The notes below the pieces were generated by a model. It was not told where the DNA came from. It worked only from the letters and a program-made list of their open reading frames with translations, and made no database searches. Shown one piece after another: positions 54,517 through 62,580 of a stretch of 64,000 bases of DNA; the stretch's first letter is position 1, and each line of letters starts with the position of its first letter. The DNA comes from a virus. The stretch is from positions 1 to 64,000 of the IMG/VR virus record IMGVR_UViG_3300025853_000040; one strand, written 5' to 3'. The position numbers and the translations under genes are program-made.

Positions 54517-55345
54517 AAAAAAACGAAACAGAGATGGGCATCTCTACCTCCTCAGAATTACCACAGTGCGGACAAGAAAAATCCTGCTTCATATCCAGAT
54601 CTGGTTCGTGATCTTCAATATATTTTCTAATAGATCTTGAATCTCTTACCGGCATATTTTCAACATACTTATTAATAATCTCTTTGTCAGCATCACCATT
54701 AACACTTATAATATGATTCTTCAATCTTATTGTTATGTTTTGATCTAATGGAGAGTTTGTAGCTTTCTTCATTTTTTCTTGAAGTTCAGAGATTTGTCTT
54801 TCTTCTGCAGTGTTTAAAAACTTAAACTCAATAGAAACACCAGAAGGAGTATCAAACTTAAATCTGTTATCTCCCTTTTGTTCTGGTTGTATTTCTAAAT
54901 CTTTTACACCTACATTACCTAAATCAAAATCATACTCCACATCATTAGAGCATGAAGAACACCTTATTTCTGTTTTGTATTCTGGACCGTAACCAGTAAT
55001 TCTTAAAAAGGTTAAGATTGCGTTTTTATCACCAGAAATCATCTCATCTACTTTAATTGTTTTATCAACAATACAACTTGACAATAGGTAATCTAACGCC
55101 TTACCACTTCTAAGTAAAGAACGAGATGTTAAAATATCCTCATCTGAAGCTGTTAGAAATCTTACTTCAAGTTGTTCCTTCATATGCAATGATGACTCTG
55201 GAGGATATATAACTCCCTTAGATGGTATCGGAACAAAATCAGTAGGAACAGAAAAACCAGCTTTATTACCACTATCTGGCTTTTCTGTTTTTTTATCTTG
55301 CGGGGGAGATATAGATTCTACCCCAGCTGTAATATCTTCGGCCAT
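54503..55345 (-). CDS. tail assembly chaperone / gp26-like baseplate protein
   Basis: 280 residues. The series PIPSKGVIYPPESSL, VRFLTASDEDILTSRSLLRSGKALDYLLSSCIVDKTI, GDKNAILTFLRITGYGPEY, then CSSC and FSCPHCGNSE zinc pairs, RDSRSIRKYIEDHEPD and the final FFWPDS match the T4 gp26/gp51-type family. The start is the ATG at 55345, 7 bases after AAAGGAA. An upstream ATG at 55363 overlaps that site. The product lies between the tail tube and tape measure genes, where tail assembly chaperones sit. Confidence 0.8.
   Translation of the reverse strand: MAEDITAGVESISPPQDKKTEKPDSGNKAGFSVPTDFVPIPSKGVIYPPESSLHMKEQLEVRFLTASDEDILTSRSLLRSGKALDYLLSSCIVDKTIKVDEMISGDKNAILTFLRITGYGPEYKTEIRCSSCSNDVEYDFDLGNVGVKDLEIQPEQKGDNRFKFDTPSGVSIEFKFLNTAEERQISELQEKMKKATNSPLDQNITIRLKNHIISVNGDADKEIINKYVENMPVRDSRSIRKYIEDHEPDLDMKQDFSCPHCGNSEEVEMPISVSFFWPDS
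54514..54523 (-). promoter_or_regulatory. predicted +1 (or -2) frameshift site, seven-T run
   Basis: In the gp26-like frame the mRNA reads UUU UUU UGG (Phe-Phe-Trp) over seven U's, followed by GCC. A +1 slip of the peptidyl tRNA-Phe re-pairs perfectly on UUU and exposes GGC, the first codon of the 66-residue extension; a -2 slip would add one extra Phe. Only the 66-residue extension frame is open; the remaining frame stops after GCC at UGA. Confidence 0.6.
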
Positions 55346-55417
55346 AATATTAATTCCTTTCATATAAAAATAATTATTTAGTTAATTTTAATAAAATTTA
55401 ATTATCTTTTATACAAA

Positions 55418-55452
55418 AAAAACATCCCTTGAATTTTTCAAGGGATGTTTTT
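55418..55452. terminator. strong bidirectional intrinsic terminator after the tail tube gene
   Basis: A perfect 16-base-pair stem, AAAAACATCCCTTGAA (55418-55433) with its complement (55437-55452), and a three-base loop. On the minus strand it is followed by a run of eight T's. It lies 25 bases after the tail tube stop codon, and would limit reading from the abundant tube transcript into the chaperone gene. Confidence 0.88.
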
Positions 55453-55476
55453 ATAAGAATTAATTGTAAGTAAGAA

Positions 55477-55971
55477 TTAAAATCTTAATATACAATCATC
55501 AGGTCTAATTGTGATATCGACATTCATTGGTTCGCCATTGGCCATATCATATGCGCCAAAGTTAACCTCTGTGCACCAACACCCACGTAGATCCCACTCT
55601 TCAACTGTAGCTCCTACTGGATCTAGAGCCTTTAGTGAAATGTTCTTCTTATAGAAGGCTGCATATCCGTCACGACCAGAGATGGTCTCATGTTGAAGTC
55701 TAACCCACTCCATAACCTTCTGAGCTGAAGATGGAGCGATTGGATCATATAGTGACATAGAAATTGTTCCCCACTCACCCTTACCAGCCAAATATCTCTT
55801 CTGATTTAAATAATCAATAGTGATTGGAGCGGCAGTGTAAGTAGGTCTAGATGTTGTGCGAGCCACAAAAGCAGGGATTGTATCATCAGCGAACTGAAAG
55901 ATAAATCTATTCTGCCTTTTGGGTTCAAATGTATCTGCCAACATTACATTTACTTCAAATGGTGTTGCCAT
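55477..55971 (-). CDS. tail tube protein, gp19-like
   Basis: 164 residues, the T4 gp19 size (163). The segments KRQNRFIFQFADDTIPAFVARTTSRPTYT, ITIDYLNQKRYLAGKGEWGTISMSLYDPI and VMEWVRLQHETISGRDGYAAFYKKN, with the ending VDITIRPDDCILRF, are those of the tail tube family. Subunits stack as hexamer rings to form the DNA channel. It directly follows the sheath gene and is closed by a strong terminator. The codon mix is richer in G/C than neighbours, as expected for an abundant protein. Confidence 0.9.
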   Translation of the reverse strand: MATPFEVNVMLADTFEPKRQNRFIFQFADDTIPAFVARTTSRPTYTAAPITIDYLNQKRYLAGKGEWGTISMSLYDPIAPSSAQKVMEWVRLQHETISGRDGYAAFYKKNISLKALDPVGATVEEWDLRGCWCTEVNFGAYDMANGEPMNVDITIRPDDCILRF

Positions 55972-56035
55972 TATTTATCTCCGTTTGTATTGCATTTAAT
56001 ATAAATACAATCATAAGTAAAAATTTGACTAGTTA

Positions 56036-58675
56036 TTAAACCTCATCAAAGCTCGCGCCTTGAGGAGATACTGTAAAATCAAAGACAATAACTTCTGCAG
56101 CACTTGTTGGCTTTAGGAAGATCTTACCCATCATAATATTTCTATCAATCAAATCGGGTGTTGTTGTTGTTTCATCAAGAATAGCTCTGAACTCTGTTAA
56201 ACCATTGGCTGATTGAACACTAGATAGAACATTATTAACTCTATTTAGTAGTTGTTCTCTAACTGTGGCTGAGTTCTGCTCGAACAAGAATGTGCGAGCA
56301 ATTCTTGAAATGTCTTTTCTAACACTTAATAACATTCTTCTAACATTAACTCTATCAAGAACAGATGCCTTACTCTGCAATGTCTTCTGGCCGAAAACAG
56401 CTGATCCTTGATTTGTAAATGAAGAAATTGGATTGATATTTTCCTTGTATAATTCATCTCTCTGAGATTGTGTCAAAGGTCTTGTTGGAGTAATACCACC
56501 ACGAAGAGATCCTCTTCTAAACCCTGCAGGTGCATACCAAGGACCACCAGCTCTGTCATTAAATGCATATACACCTAACATTTGAATTGATGGAGGAATT
56601 ACTTTACCTTGAAATCTAATCCAAGGATAATATGTAGCAGCATAACTGCTGTCATATTTTGCCACCTCGGATAAAGCAGATGATATAGACATTCTACCAT
56701 TAGCATCCATATCAGAAGCGTCTGTTCCAATATCTAATAGATAAAATGCATCACCTCTACCCTTAACCATATTAATGGCTAATTGTGGAATTTCACCAAC
56801 ATTTGCACTGTGAACACCGGGTGTTGCCAAGATATCAAAATCATAAATATCTGGATTGCTTAGAATATTAATTGCGTCAATATATGAGGCACTTAAACTA
56901 TCTGTTGATGCATTAAGAGCTTTGACTTTATCAGTTCTATAATCAAAACCATCAAAACCACCCGTAAATGGAACATTAAACCTAATTAAATCATTTTGAT
57001 TAAATTGAGTTGTATTCTGTGTTGTATCAATTATTTCAAACTCTGTTATATTATTTGTTTTTGAAGAATATTCAATTGTAACACTCAATCCAGCAATATT
57101 AGAGCCGGTCGAGCTAGCTTGGGCCGATCCATCCTCATCATTCGCAATAGCAATTACATTCGAGCCCAACTGGCCAAAGACAGTAAACGTTCCGATGAGT
57201 TCACCCGGCGCATCTGCGCCTGAGATAGTTATTTTATCATCAGCTGATACATCATATGTTGCACTAAGAGTAATAGTGTGCGTGTTTGCAGCTGTGGCCG
57301 CAAAGTTATATGACACTGTTTGTTCAGTAAGATTCAACACACCACCTTCGCCAGTTCCAGAAACTGTCAAATAACCCTTTTCTGTAACTAATGCGTCTGT
57401 AGCTGTTGATGAACCAACAGTTGTTGATGTTTTCTTAAGTCTATCAACCATACCGTTGTCTGAATAATCAATACCAATTAATCCTTCTAGCCCACCACCA
57501 ATTGAATTATGATTTAATGTATATGACAATGGAGCAATTGCAACAGAATTACCAACATTATACTCAATGCTAGATATTCCACGAGCGCCAGCTGGCTTGT
57601 GTGAAGATGTTATATTATTAGCTACTTCAACTCTAACATAATTATTTGTTACTTGATACTCACCATTGTATGTTACTAATGGTGGTGTTTCACTGAAATC
57701 ATACACTGGATAAGCGTCACCAACAACTTTAGCTATGTAATTAGATGCTTCGGGATTTAATGATACACTACCAAAAGATTTTGACCAACCAGCATCTGTA
57801 AATCCGGGATTTGTTCCTTGATTTGCTGTAATACCAACAACAGTTACATCAAATGTAGGCCATTCATCTGCCTCATTCTCTTCAACATTTGATATTTGAA
57901 CATACATGCTTTTGTTTTCAGCGTCACCAGAACCAATTGAATGAAATCTAAAAAGATTAGATACTGAATTTCCTAAGTTCTGAGAAACCACCCAAGGAGT
58001 TCCTGCTTCTGAAAAACCACCCCCGATTGAATCAAAATCAACTGAAACATCTACCGCGGAGGAGCCATTAGCTATCTCACCTGTAACACTAGATACGCCA
58101 TATCCATAAACAGTATCAACAAAGACATCTGGAAGAGGGCTAGATGAATCAGCATTAACTGCATCTGTTCCCAATCTATTAATTATAAAACCATCAGCTT
58201 GTGGGTCCATACTTAGACCACTTGCTGTTGATGAACCAACCACTAATTCAAAATTCTCAGCTTTTCCTTTAATAGATATAGTGTCTGTTCCAGTTCTTTG
58301 TCTAACGATACCTAATATTACATTATTAACGTCATCCAAAGCTGTAGCCGATCCAGTGGCTGGGAATGCCAATAAACCAGCTTTTCCCATAGTGGCAGAA
58401 TCTTTACCTAAAACTCTAACAAAGGTAGTTCTATTACCTTCATTCATATAAGCGTTAACCGCCTGATATGTATAACCCTCTGCACCGTCAGTTTTTACAC
58501 CAAATCTGTTGGCAAAAGTGTTTGCGTTGGTAAAACTTACTGGCACAAAGGCTGGTCCTTTTTCACTAAGACCTATAATAGCCGCACCACCAACACCACC
58601 ACCACCTACATTTGGTCTAAATGTCTGGTCGATTTCTTGAGTATACACACCGGGAGATACAAATACTTGAGCCAT
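56036..58675 (-). CDS. contractile tail sheath protein, gp18-like
   Basis: 879 residues, longer than T4 gp18 (659). N-terminus AQVFVSPGVYTQEIDQTF and AAIIGLSEKGPAFVPVSFTNANTFANRFG and the C-terminal block VNVRRMLLSVRKDISRIARTFLFEQNSATVREQLLNRVN with IFLKPTSAAEVIVFDFTVSP are conserved sheath features, involved in the mesh that links subunits. The central region is an insertion, the usual variable, outward-facing part, with stretches of higher G/C at 57100-57230. It is preceded by a promoter and a 140-base leader. Confidence 0.92.
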   Translation of the reverse strand: MAQVFVSPGVYTQEIDQTFRPNVGGGGVGGAAIIGLSEKGPAFVPVSFTNANTFANRFGVKTDGAEGYTYQAVNAYMNEGNRTTFVRVLGKDSATMGKAGLLAFPATGSATALDDVNNVILGIVRQRTGTDTISIKGKAENFELVVGSSTASGLSMDPQADGFIINRLGTDAVNADSSSPLPDVFVDTVYGYGVSSVTGEIANGSSAVDVSVDFDSIGGGFSEAGTPWVVSQNLGNSVSNLFRFHSIGSGDAENKSMYVQISNVEENEADEWPTFDVTVVGITANQGTNPGFTDAGWSKSFGSVSLNPEASNYIAKVVGDAYPVYDFSETPPLVTYNGEYQVTNNYVRVEVANNITSSHKPAGARGISSIEYNVGNSVAIAPLSYTLNHNSIGGGLEGLIGIDYSDNGMVDRLKKTSTTVGSSTATDALVTEKGYLTVSGTGEGGVLNLTEQTVSYNFAATAANTHTITLSATYDVSADDKITISGADAPGELIGTFTVFGQLGSNVIAIANDEDGSAQASSTGSNIAGLSVTIEYSSKTNNITEFEIIDTTQNTTQFNQNDLIRFNVPFTGGFDGFDYRTDKVKALNASTDSLSASYIDAINILSNPDIYDFDILATPGVHSANVGEIPQLAINMVKGRGDAFYLLDIGTDASDMDANGRMSISSALSEVAKYDSSYAATYYPWIRFQGKVIPPSIQMLGVYAFNDRAGGPWYAPAGFRRGSLRGGITPTRPLTQSQRDELYKENINPISSFTNQGSAVFGQKTLQSKASVLDRVNVRRMLLSVRKDISRIARTFLFEQNSATVREQLLNRVNNVLSSVQSANGLTEFRAILDETTTTPDLIDRNIMMGKIFLKPTSAAEVIVFDFTVSPQGASFDEV

Positions 58676-58813
58676 TAATATTCTCCAAGAAATATATGTG
58701 TTTAATATATAATTGTATATAATTTTAGTTTTTCTAAAAGTAAGATATACAAGTTTTAGCTAAAATAAAAAAAAGAAGTTACTTATAGCAATACTTTAAA
58801 ACCGAAAACTTCT

Positions 58814-58841
58814 ACTATAAATATACTTCTTTTTTTGTCAA
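58814..58841 (-). promoter_or_regulatory. promoter-like site and leader before the sheath gene
   Basis: TTGACA (58836-58841) and TATAGT (58814-58819) with a 16-base spacer on the minus strand, 139 bases before the sheath ATG. Directly downstream AGAAGTT (58807-58813) can pair with AACTTCT (58774-58780) across 26 bases, followed by seven T's, resembling a weak terminator or leader hairpin. The remaining leader to 58676 is AT-rich with a GGAG before the ATG. Confidence 0.5.
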
Positions 58842-58863
58842 ACTACATATTTTTTAATAAATA

Positions 58864-59160
58864 TTACAAACTTTCATCACCCTCTTCAGAATCACCATCT
58901 GTAGTGTCAATAGTCTGAACATCTTGCATTTCTAATGGCTCTTGACCACTTTGTTGTTCTTGTGCATCCAACTCTTCCAAGTTAACACCAGATTCTTCTA
59001 ATAGAGCGTTTAACTGTAATAGTGCTCCTTGATTTAGAATGAGTGACTGTTGAAGATTATTAGCTCTTGTTTGGGCTTCGTTCAATTGTTCTTGAATCTC
59101 ACCTACTGCTTGCATCTGCCCTCGACGCTTTTCAATAATTCCATCTACACTTAATGACAT
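58864..59160 (-). CDS. coiled-coil protein with acidic tail, 98 residues
   Basis: Residues about 10-60 form a heptad-patterned helix (VDGIIEKRRGQMQAVGEIQEQLNEAQTRANNLQQSLILNQGALLQLNALLEESG), and the end is strongly acidic (DGDSEEGDESL). No family is recognised. It lies directly upstream of the sheath gene but is separated by a promoter and leader. Suggested roles are a tail assembly helper or a DNA-mimic-like regulator. An AAAGGAG site precedes the ATG. Confidence 0.6.
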   Translation of the reverse strand: MSLSVDGIIEKRRGQMQAVGEIQEQLNEAQTRANNLQQSLILNQGALLQLNALLEESGVNLEELDAQEQQSGQEPLEMQDVQTIDTTDGDSEEGDESL

Positions 59161-59215
59161 CTTATTATCTCCTTTAAAGGTTTATGTATACATTATATTT
59201 TAATATATTAAAAAC

Positions 59216-60004
59216 CTAATTTAAACTTAATGTTCCAAGTTTCTTACAATTCTCAGCAGCATAATTATCTGCTTCTTTTAATGAATCATATATGTTTTTT
59301 TCACATACAATATTATATATAAATGATGCAAAGAAAGAGTCACCCGCACCAATACTATCTATAAAATCATATTTTGTATGACCACCGCCGTTTTGTAAAA
59401 TATGGCTATATCCATAATATTTGTATCCTTCAATACCTAATGTAACAATTACATTAGGAAAATATTTGCTAATATCATCTCTATAATCTTTTTCATATTC
59501 TAAAAATGTTTTATTATTTATTTTTAGATAATCAGCGCCATAATATTCACTATTTACTATATTTGTATCTATAAAAGAAGTTATGTTTTTATTTTTAGCT
59601 TCTTTTATTAGTAAGTTTATTTCATAATCTGTTATTAATCCTTTATGATAGTTTGATATTACAAGGAAATCACCTTCATTTAAATCATTTATTAAATTTT
59701 GAACCATTCCTTTGTTATGTTTTACACTATCTCCATGATCAAACCTATATATGGGGTTATGGTCTATATAAAATCTCTCTTTAATTATTTTATCTTCATT
59801 TGTATAAAAAGCTATTTCATGGTATTTGTTTTCTTTAAAGAGAAAATTTAGATGTTTAATCAAATTAGCGGCACCGCCATCAGTGTCAACTTTTTCTTTA
59901 TTAGATAAAATAACTGGAACTTTTGTTGCAGGATCTATTCTATTAGAATGCATAAAAACATATCTATCTATAAATGACTCACCTATTACGTGTAATTTCT
60001 TCAT
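59216..60004 (-). CDS. PfkB-family sugar kinase, HldE N-terminal (RfaE1)-like
   Basis: 262 residues. The N-terminus HVIGESFIDRYVFMHSNRIDPATKVPVI followed by VDTDGGAANLIKHLNF is close to the HldE heptose-7-phosphate kinase opening (DRY...R(I)xPxxxVPV...GGAAN). The catalytic loop DSIGAGDSFFASF carries the Asp general base of the PfkB family. In bacteria the kinase makes heptose-1,7-bisphosphate on the way to ADP-heptose. It is the counterpart of the nucleotidyltransferase at 15551-15997. It is shorter than typical HldE1 (about 320), so a different sugar is possible. It overlaps the DHS-like gene by 26 bases. Confidence 0.78.
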   Translation of the reverse strand: MKKLHVIGESFIDRYVFMHSNRIDPATKVPVILSNKEKVDTDGGAANLIKHLNFLFKENKYHEIAFYTNEDKIIKERFYIDHNPIYRFDHGDSVKHNKGMVQNLINDLNEGDFLVISNYHKGLITDYEINLLIKEAKNKNITSFIDTNIVNSEYYGADYLKINNKTFLEYEKDYRDDISKYFPNVIVTLGIEGYKYYGYSHILQNGGGHTKYDFIDSIGAGDSFFASFIYNIVCEKNIYDSLKEADNYAAENCKKLGTLSLN

Positions 60005-60773
60005 ACATCCTCTGATATATATTTCTGTTATCTATTCTAAGATATTCAATATTTTCTGATATTCTACCAAAAGTTTTTAATTGACGTTCATAATAACCAG
60101 CCTTAGATGTGTCTTTGTTAACATACTCTGATCCATCAACTGATTCTAAATCAAACAAATCACAAACTAAACTATCAAAAACACATTCACTATCACGTTT
60201 TTTTGCAACAGAAAACGCCTTTTCAATAACCATAGGAACAAAGACTTTACTTCCAACACAAACAAACAAACCTCTTTTTGTATTTTCTACTAACTTACAA
60301 AGTCTTAAAAAATCATTATAAGAAGCTTTTGCCCACTGTGCGGGATCAAAGTTTCCATACATTTGAAATATATCATGACCTATACCAATAGATACAATAG
60401 GTTGCACTTGATTCTGATGGGCTTGCCAAAATACTGATTTATCTCTATGATTACCTTGCCAACCAATGAAGTTAGAAATCAACTTACCTAATGAATCAGT
60501 TCTTGTAAGGCTGATAAAGTTGTTTATATCACCACATACTCTTCTATTCCAACCAAACTTACCCTCTTTGATTGTAGTTTCAACATCCTCACTGGTATCG
60601 TCATACAAAGCAATCTCTGTATCATGTAAGATAGAAGCTCCATTAGTTACAAATGCATCTATCTTACCAGTTTCAAATAATGGTTTTAGCTGTTCAACAC
60701 ATCTATTCTTTATTGTGTGTGCGCCGAAACCAAGTATTATTGTATCATATTGATCAATATTGTTTAGTAACAT
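59979..60773 (-). CDS. deoxyhypusine-synthase-like protein
   Basis: 264 residues. ILGFGAHTIKNRCVEQLKPLFETGKIDAFVTNGASILHDTEIAL followed by DDTSEDVETTIKEGKFG is the DHS-family N-terminal core, and SIGIGHDIFQMYGNFDPAQW, then GLFVCVGSKVFVPMVIEKAF, its C-terminal NAD-binding half. True DHS needs a Lys in a GGGxPKH-like motif, which I do not see. Bacterial relatives of unknown function exist. The start is the ATG at 60773 with GGAAGG six bases upstream; a TTG start at 60800 is unlikely. It overlaps the carbamoyltransferase by 20 bases and the kinase by 26. Confidence 0.68.
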   Translation of the reverse strand: MLLNNIDQYDTIILGFGAHTIKNRCVEQLKPLFETGKIDAFVTNGASILHDTEIALYDDTSEDVETTIKEGKFGWNRRVCGDINNFISLTRTDSLGKLISNFIGWQGNHRDKSVFWQAHQNQVQPIVSIGIGHDIFQMYGNFDPAQWAKASYNDFLRLCKLVENTKRGLFVCVGSKVFVPMVIEKAFSVAKKRDSECVFDSLVCDLFDLESVDGSEYVNKDTSKAGYYERQLKTFGRISENIEYLRIDNRNIYQRMYEEITRNR

Positions 60774-62580
60774 AAAAACCTTCCATAACAAGAGTGTCAA
60801 TTTCTGTTTTTATAAAGCATTTCATTGCATCTTCTGGAGTTTCTACAATGGGTTCTCCCTTATCATTAAATGATGTATTTATGATTACAGGAACACCAGT
60901 TAATTCATCAAACTTTTTTATGATATCATATATTCTTCCATTATCCTCTGAAATCGTCTGTAATCGTCCAGAATCGTCTATATGAACACCAGAGGGAATA
61001 TCACTACCCCTAATTGATTTGTGACTAAATAACATGAATGGTGACTCATATCCTTCTTCTACATCAAACCACTCATGAGCTTTCTCTTTTAATACCATAG
61101 GAGCAAAAGGTCTAAACTCTTCTCTGTGTTTTACATTCTTATTTAGTTTATCTTTCATATCTTTGTTGCGTGCATCTGCTAGTATACTTCTATTACCTAA
61201 GGCTCTTGGGCCTATTTCAGATCCGCCTTCAAAATAAGCTACAATCTTTCCTTCAGATATATCTTTTGTTATTTTATTAATAATATCATCATTTGATAAT
61301 TTTTCATAATTTAATTTAGGTTTATTTATATTTAAATATTCCTTTATTGTTGATTGTATTTCTTGATCGTCATAAATCTTACCGCCAGTAAAAGTATCAG
61401 ATATTGTATACCCTACTTTTTTCTTATTTGTCATTTCTATACTCATCTCACCTTTTTTATTTTTGCGAATTTGTTCCGCAATAAAAATGGATGCACCTAT
61501 TGATAATCCATCATCTCCCGGTGCTGGTGGTATGAAGAAATTATAATCTGGAAAAGCTTTTTGTAATTTCCCATTAGCAACACAATTCAAAACAGTTCCA
61601 CCAGATAAACATATATTTTTTGTATTTTTTACATTAGACAAAATTTCTTTTATCATATTAATCATTGAAGCTTCTAATATATGTTGTGTGTCTGCCGCAA
61701 TGTTTTTATTTATTTTTATTTTCCAATCTTTTTTATCTAACCAAGATATATCTTCAACCCCACCTTCTCCTTTAAGTTGTGGGTAAAAAACTCTTCGTTC
61801 TGGTATATTCGGCATACCATGTCTATACAATAATGAATTATATTGATCTCCATGAAATAATTGACCTATTCTTTTTACAGTTGGCCACTCTAATCCATTA
61901 ACTATATTTTCATTTACTTTACCGTATGCTGACAAAGCCATTACTTTGCCAGCATCAGTAAGAGATGGGAAAAAACCTAAGTAATCACACATAGAACCAT
62001 AAAAGCTACCTATATCAAAATCACCCCCTCTACGGATTGGACGATAAAACTTTAAATCGTCATTAAAATAATATACTGAGTGTGATGTTCCCATATTATC
62101 TGCAAAATCAACAGATAAACAAATTGCATCTCTAAAAGGAGACAAGTAATACGATGTTGCACAATGTGAAAAATGATGATCAACAAAGAAAACAGGAATG
62201 TTTTGTTCACCTATTTGCATTTCATAAACACCTTGTGCAACCATATTAGTGTTTTGATGAAAGTTAAACCAATCTTCTTGTGTGTATTCAACTCCATTAG
62301 CATCAACAATAGAAAAATCTTCTTTTGTTTTATCCCAAAGTTCTGTTCCTTCTAAATCTTTATCCCAAAACCAATTCGTTATAACTGCACAATCAACATC
62401 TTTTAATTTAATTCCTTCTTTATCCAAAATGTATTTAATTGTTTTTTTATTTATCCCTCGTTCCTTCTTGTTTCTAGTTAATCTTTCAGTTGCAATATAA
62501 CCAACCATCTTTCTATTTTTAACAAGAGAAACACTGCCATCATGGCCACAATTTAAACCTAATACATAAGAATTTTTCAT
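60754..62580 (-). CDS. carbamoyltransferase, NodU/TobZ family
   Basis: 608 residues, the normal family length. Uses carbamoyl phosphate and ATP to place a carbamoyl group on a sugar hydroxyl. The Kae1-like N-terminal domain shows GLNCGHDGSVSLV, VDHHFSHCATSYY (HHxxH metal site), SVDFADN, CLSGGTVLNCVAN and PPAPGDDGLSIGA. The YrdC-like C-terminal domain shows YFEGGSEIGPRALGNRSILADAR and HREEFRPFAPMVL. It lies in an overlapping cassette with a GT9-like enzyme and an HldE-like kinase. The acceptor is probably the sugar these enzymes make. Confidence 0.9.
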   Translation of the reverse strand: MKNSYVLGLNCGHDGSVSLVKNRKMVGYIATERLTRNKKERGINKKTIKYILDKEGIKLKDVDCAVITNWFWDKDLEGTELWDKTKEDFSIVDANGVEYTQEDWFNFHQNTNMVAQGVYEMQIGEQNIPVFFVDHHFSHCATSYYLSPFRDAICLSVDFADNMGTSHSVYYFNDDLKFYRPIRRGGDFDIGSFYGSMCDYLGFFPSLTDAGKVMALSAYGKVNENIVNGLEWPTVKRIGQLFHGDQYNSLLYRHGMPNIPERRVFYPQLKGEGGVEDISWLDKKDWKIKINKNIAADTQHILEASMINMIKEILSNVKNTKNICLSGGTVLNCVANGKLQKAFPDYNFFIPPAPGDDGLSIGASIFIAEQIRKNKKGEMSIEMTNKKKVGYTISDTFTGGKIYDDQEIQSTIKEYLNINKPKLNYEKLSNDDIINKITKDISEGKIVAYFEGGSEIGPRALGNRSILADARNKDMKDKLNKNVKHREEFRPFAPMVLKEKAHEWFDVEEGYESPFMLFSHKSIRGSDIPSGVHIDDSGRLQTISEDNGRIYDIIKKFDELTGVPVIINTSFNDKGEPIVETPEDAMKCFIKTEIDTLVMEGFYVTKQY

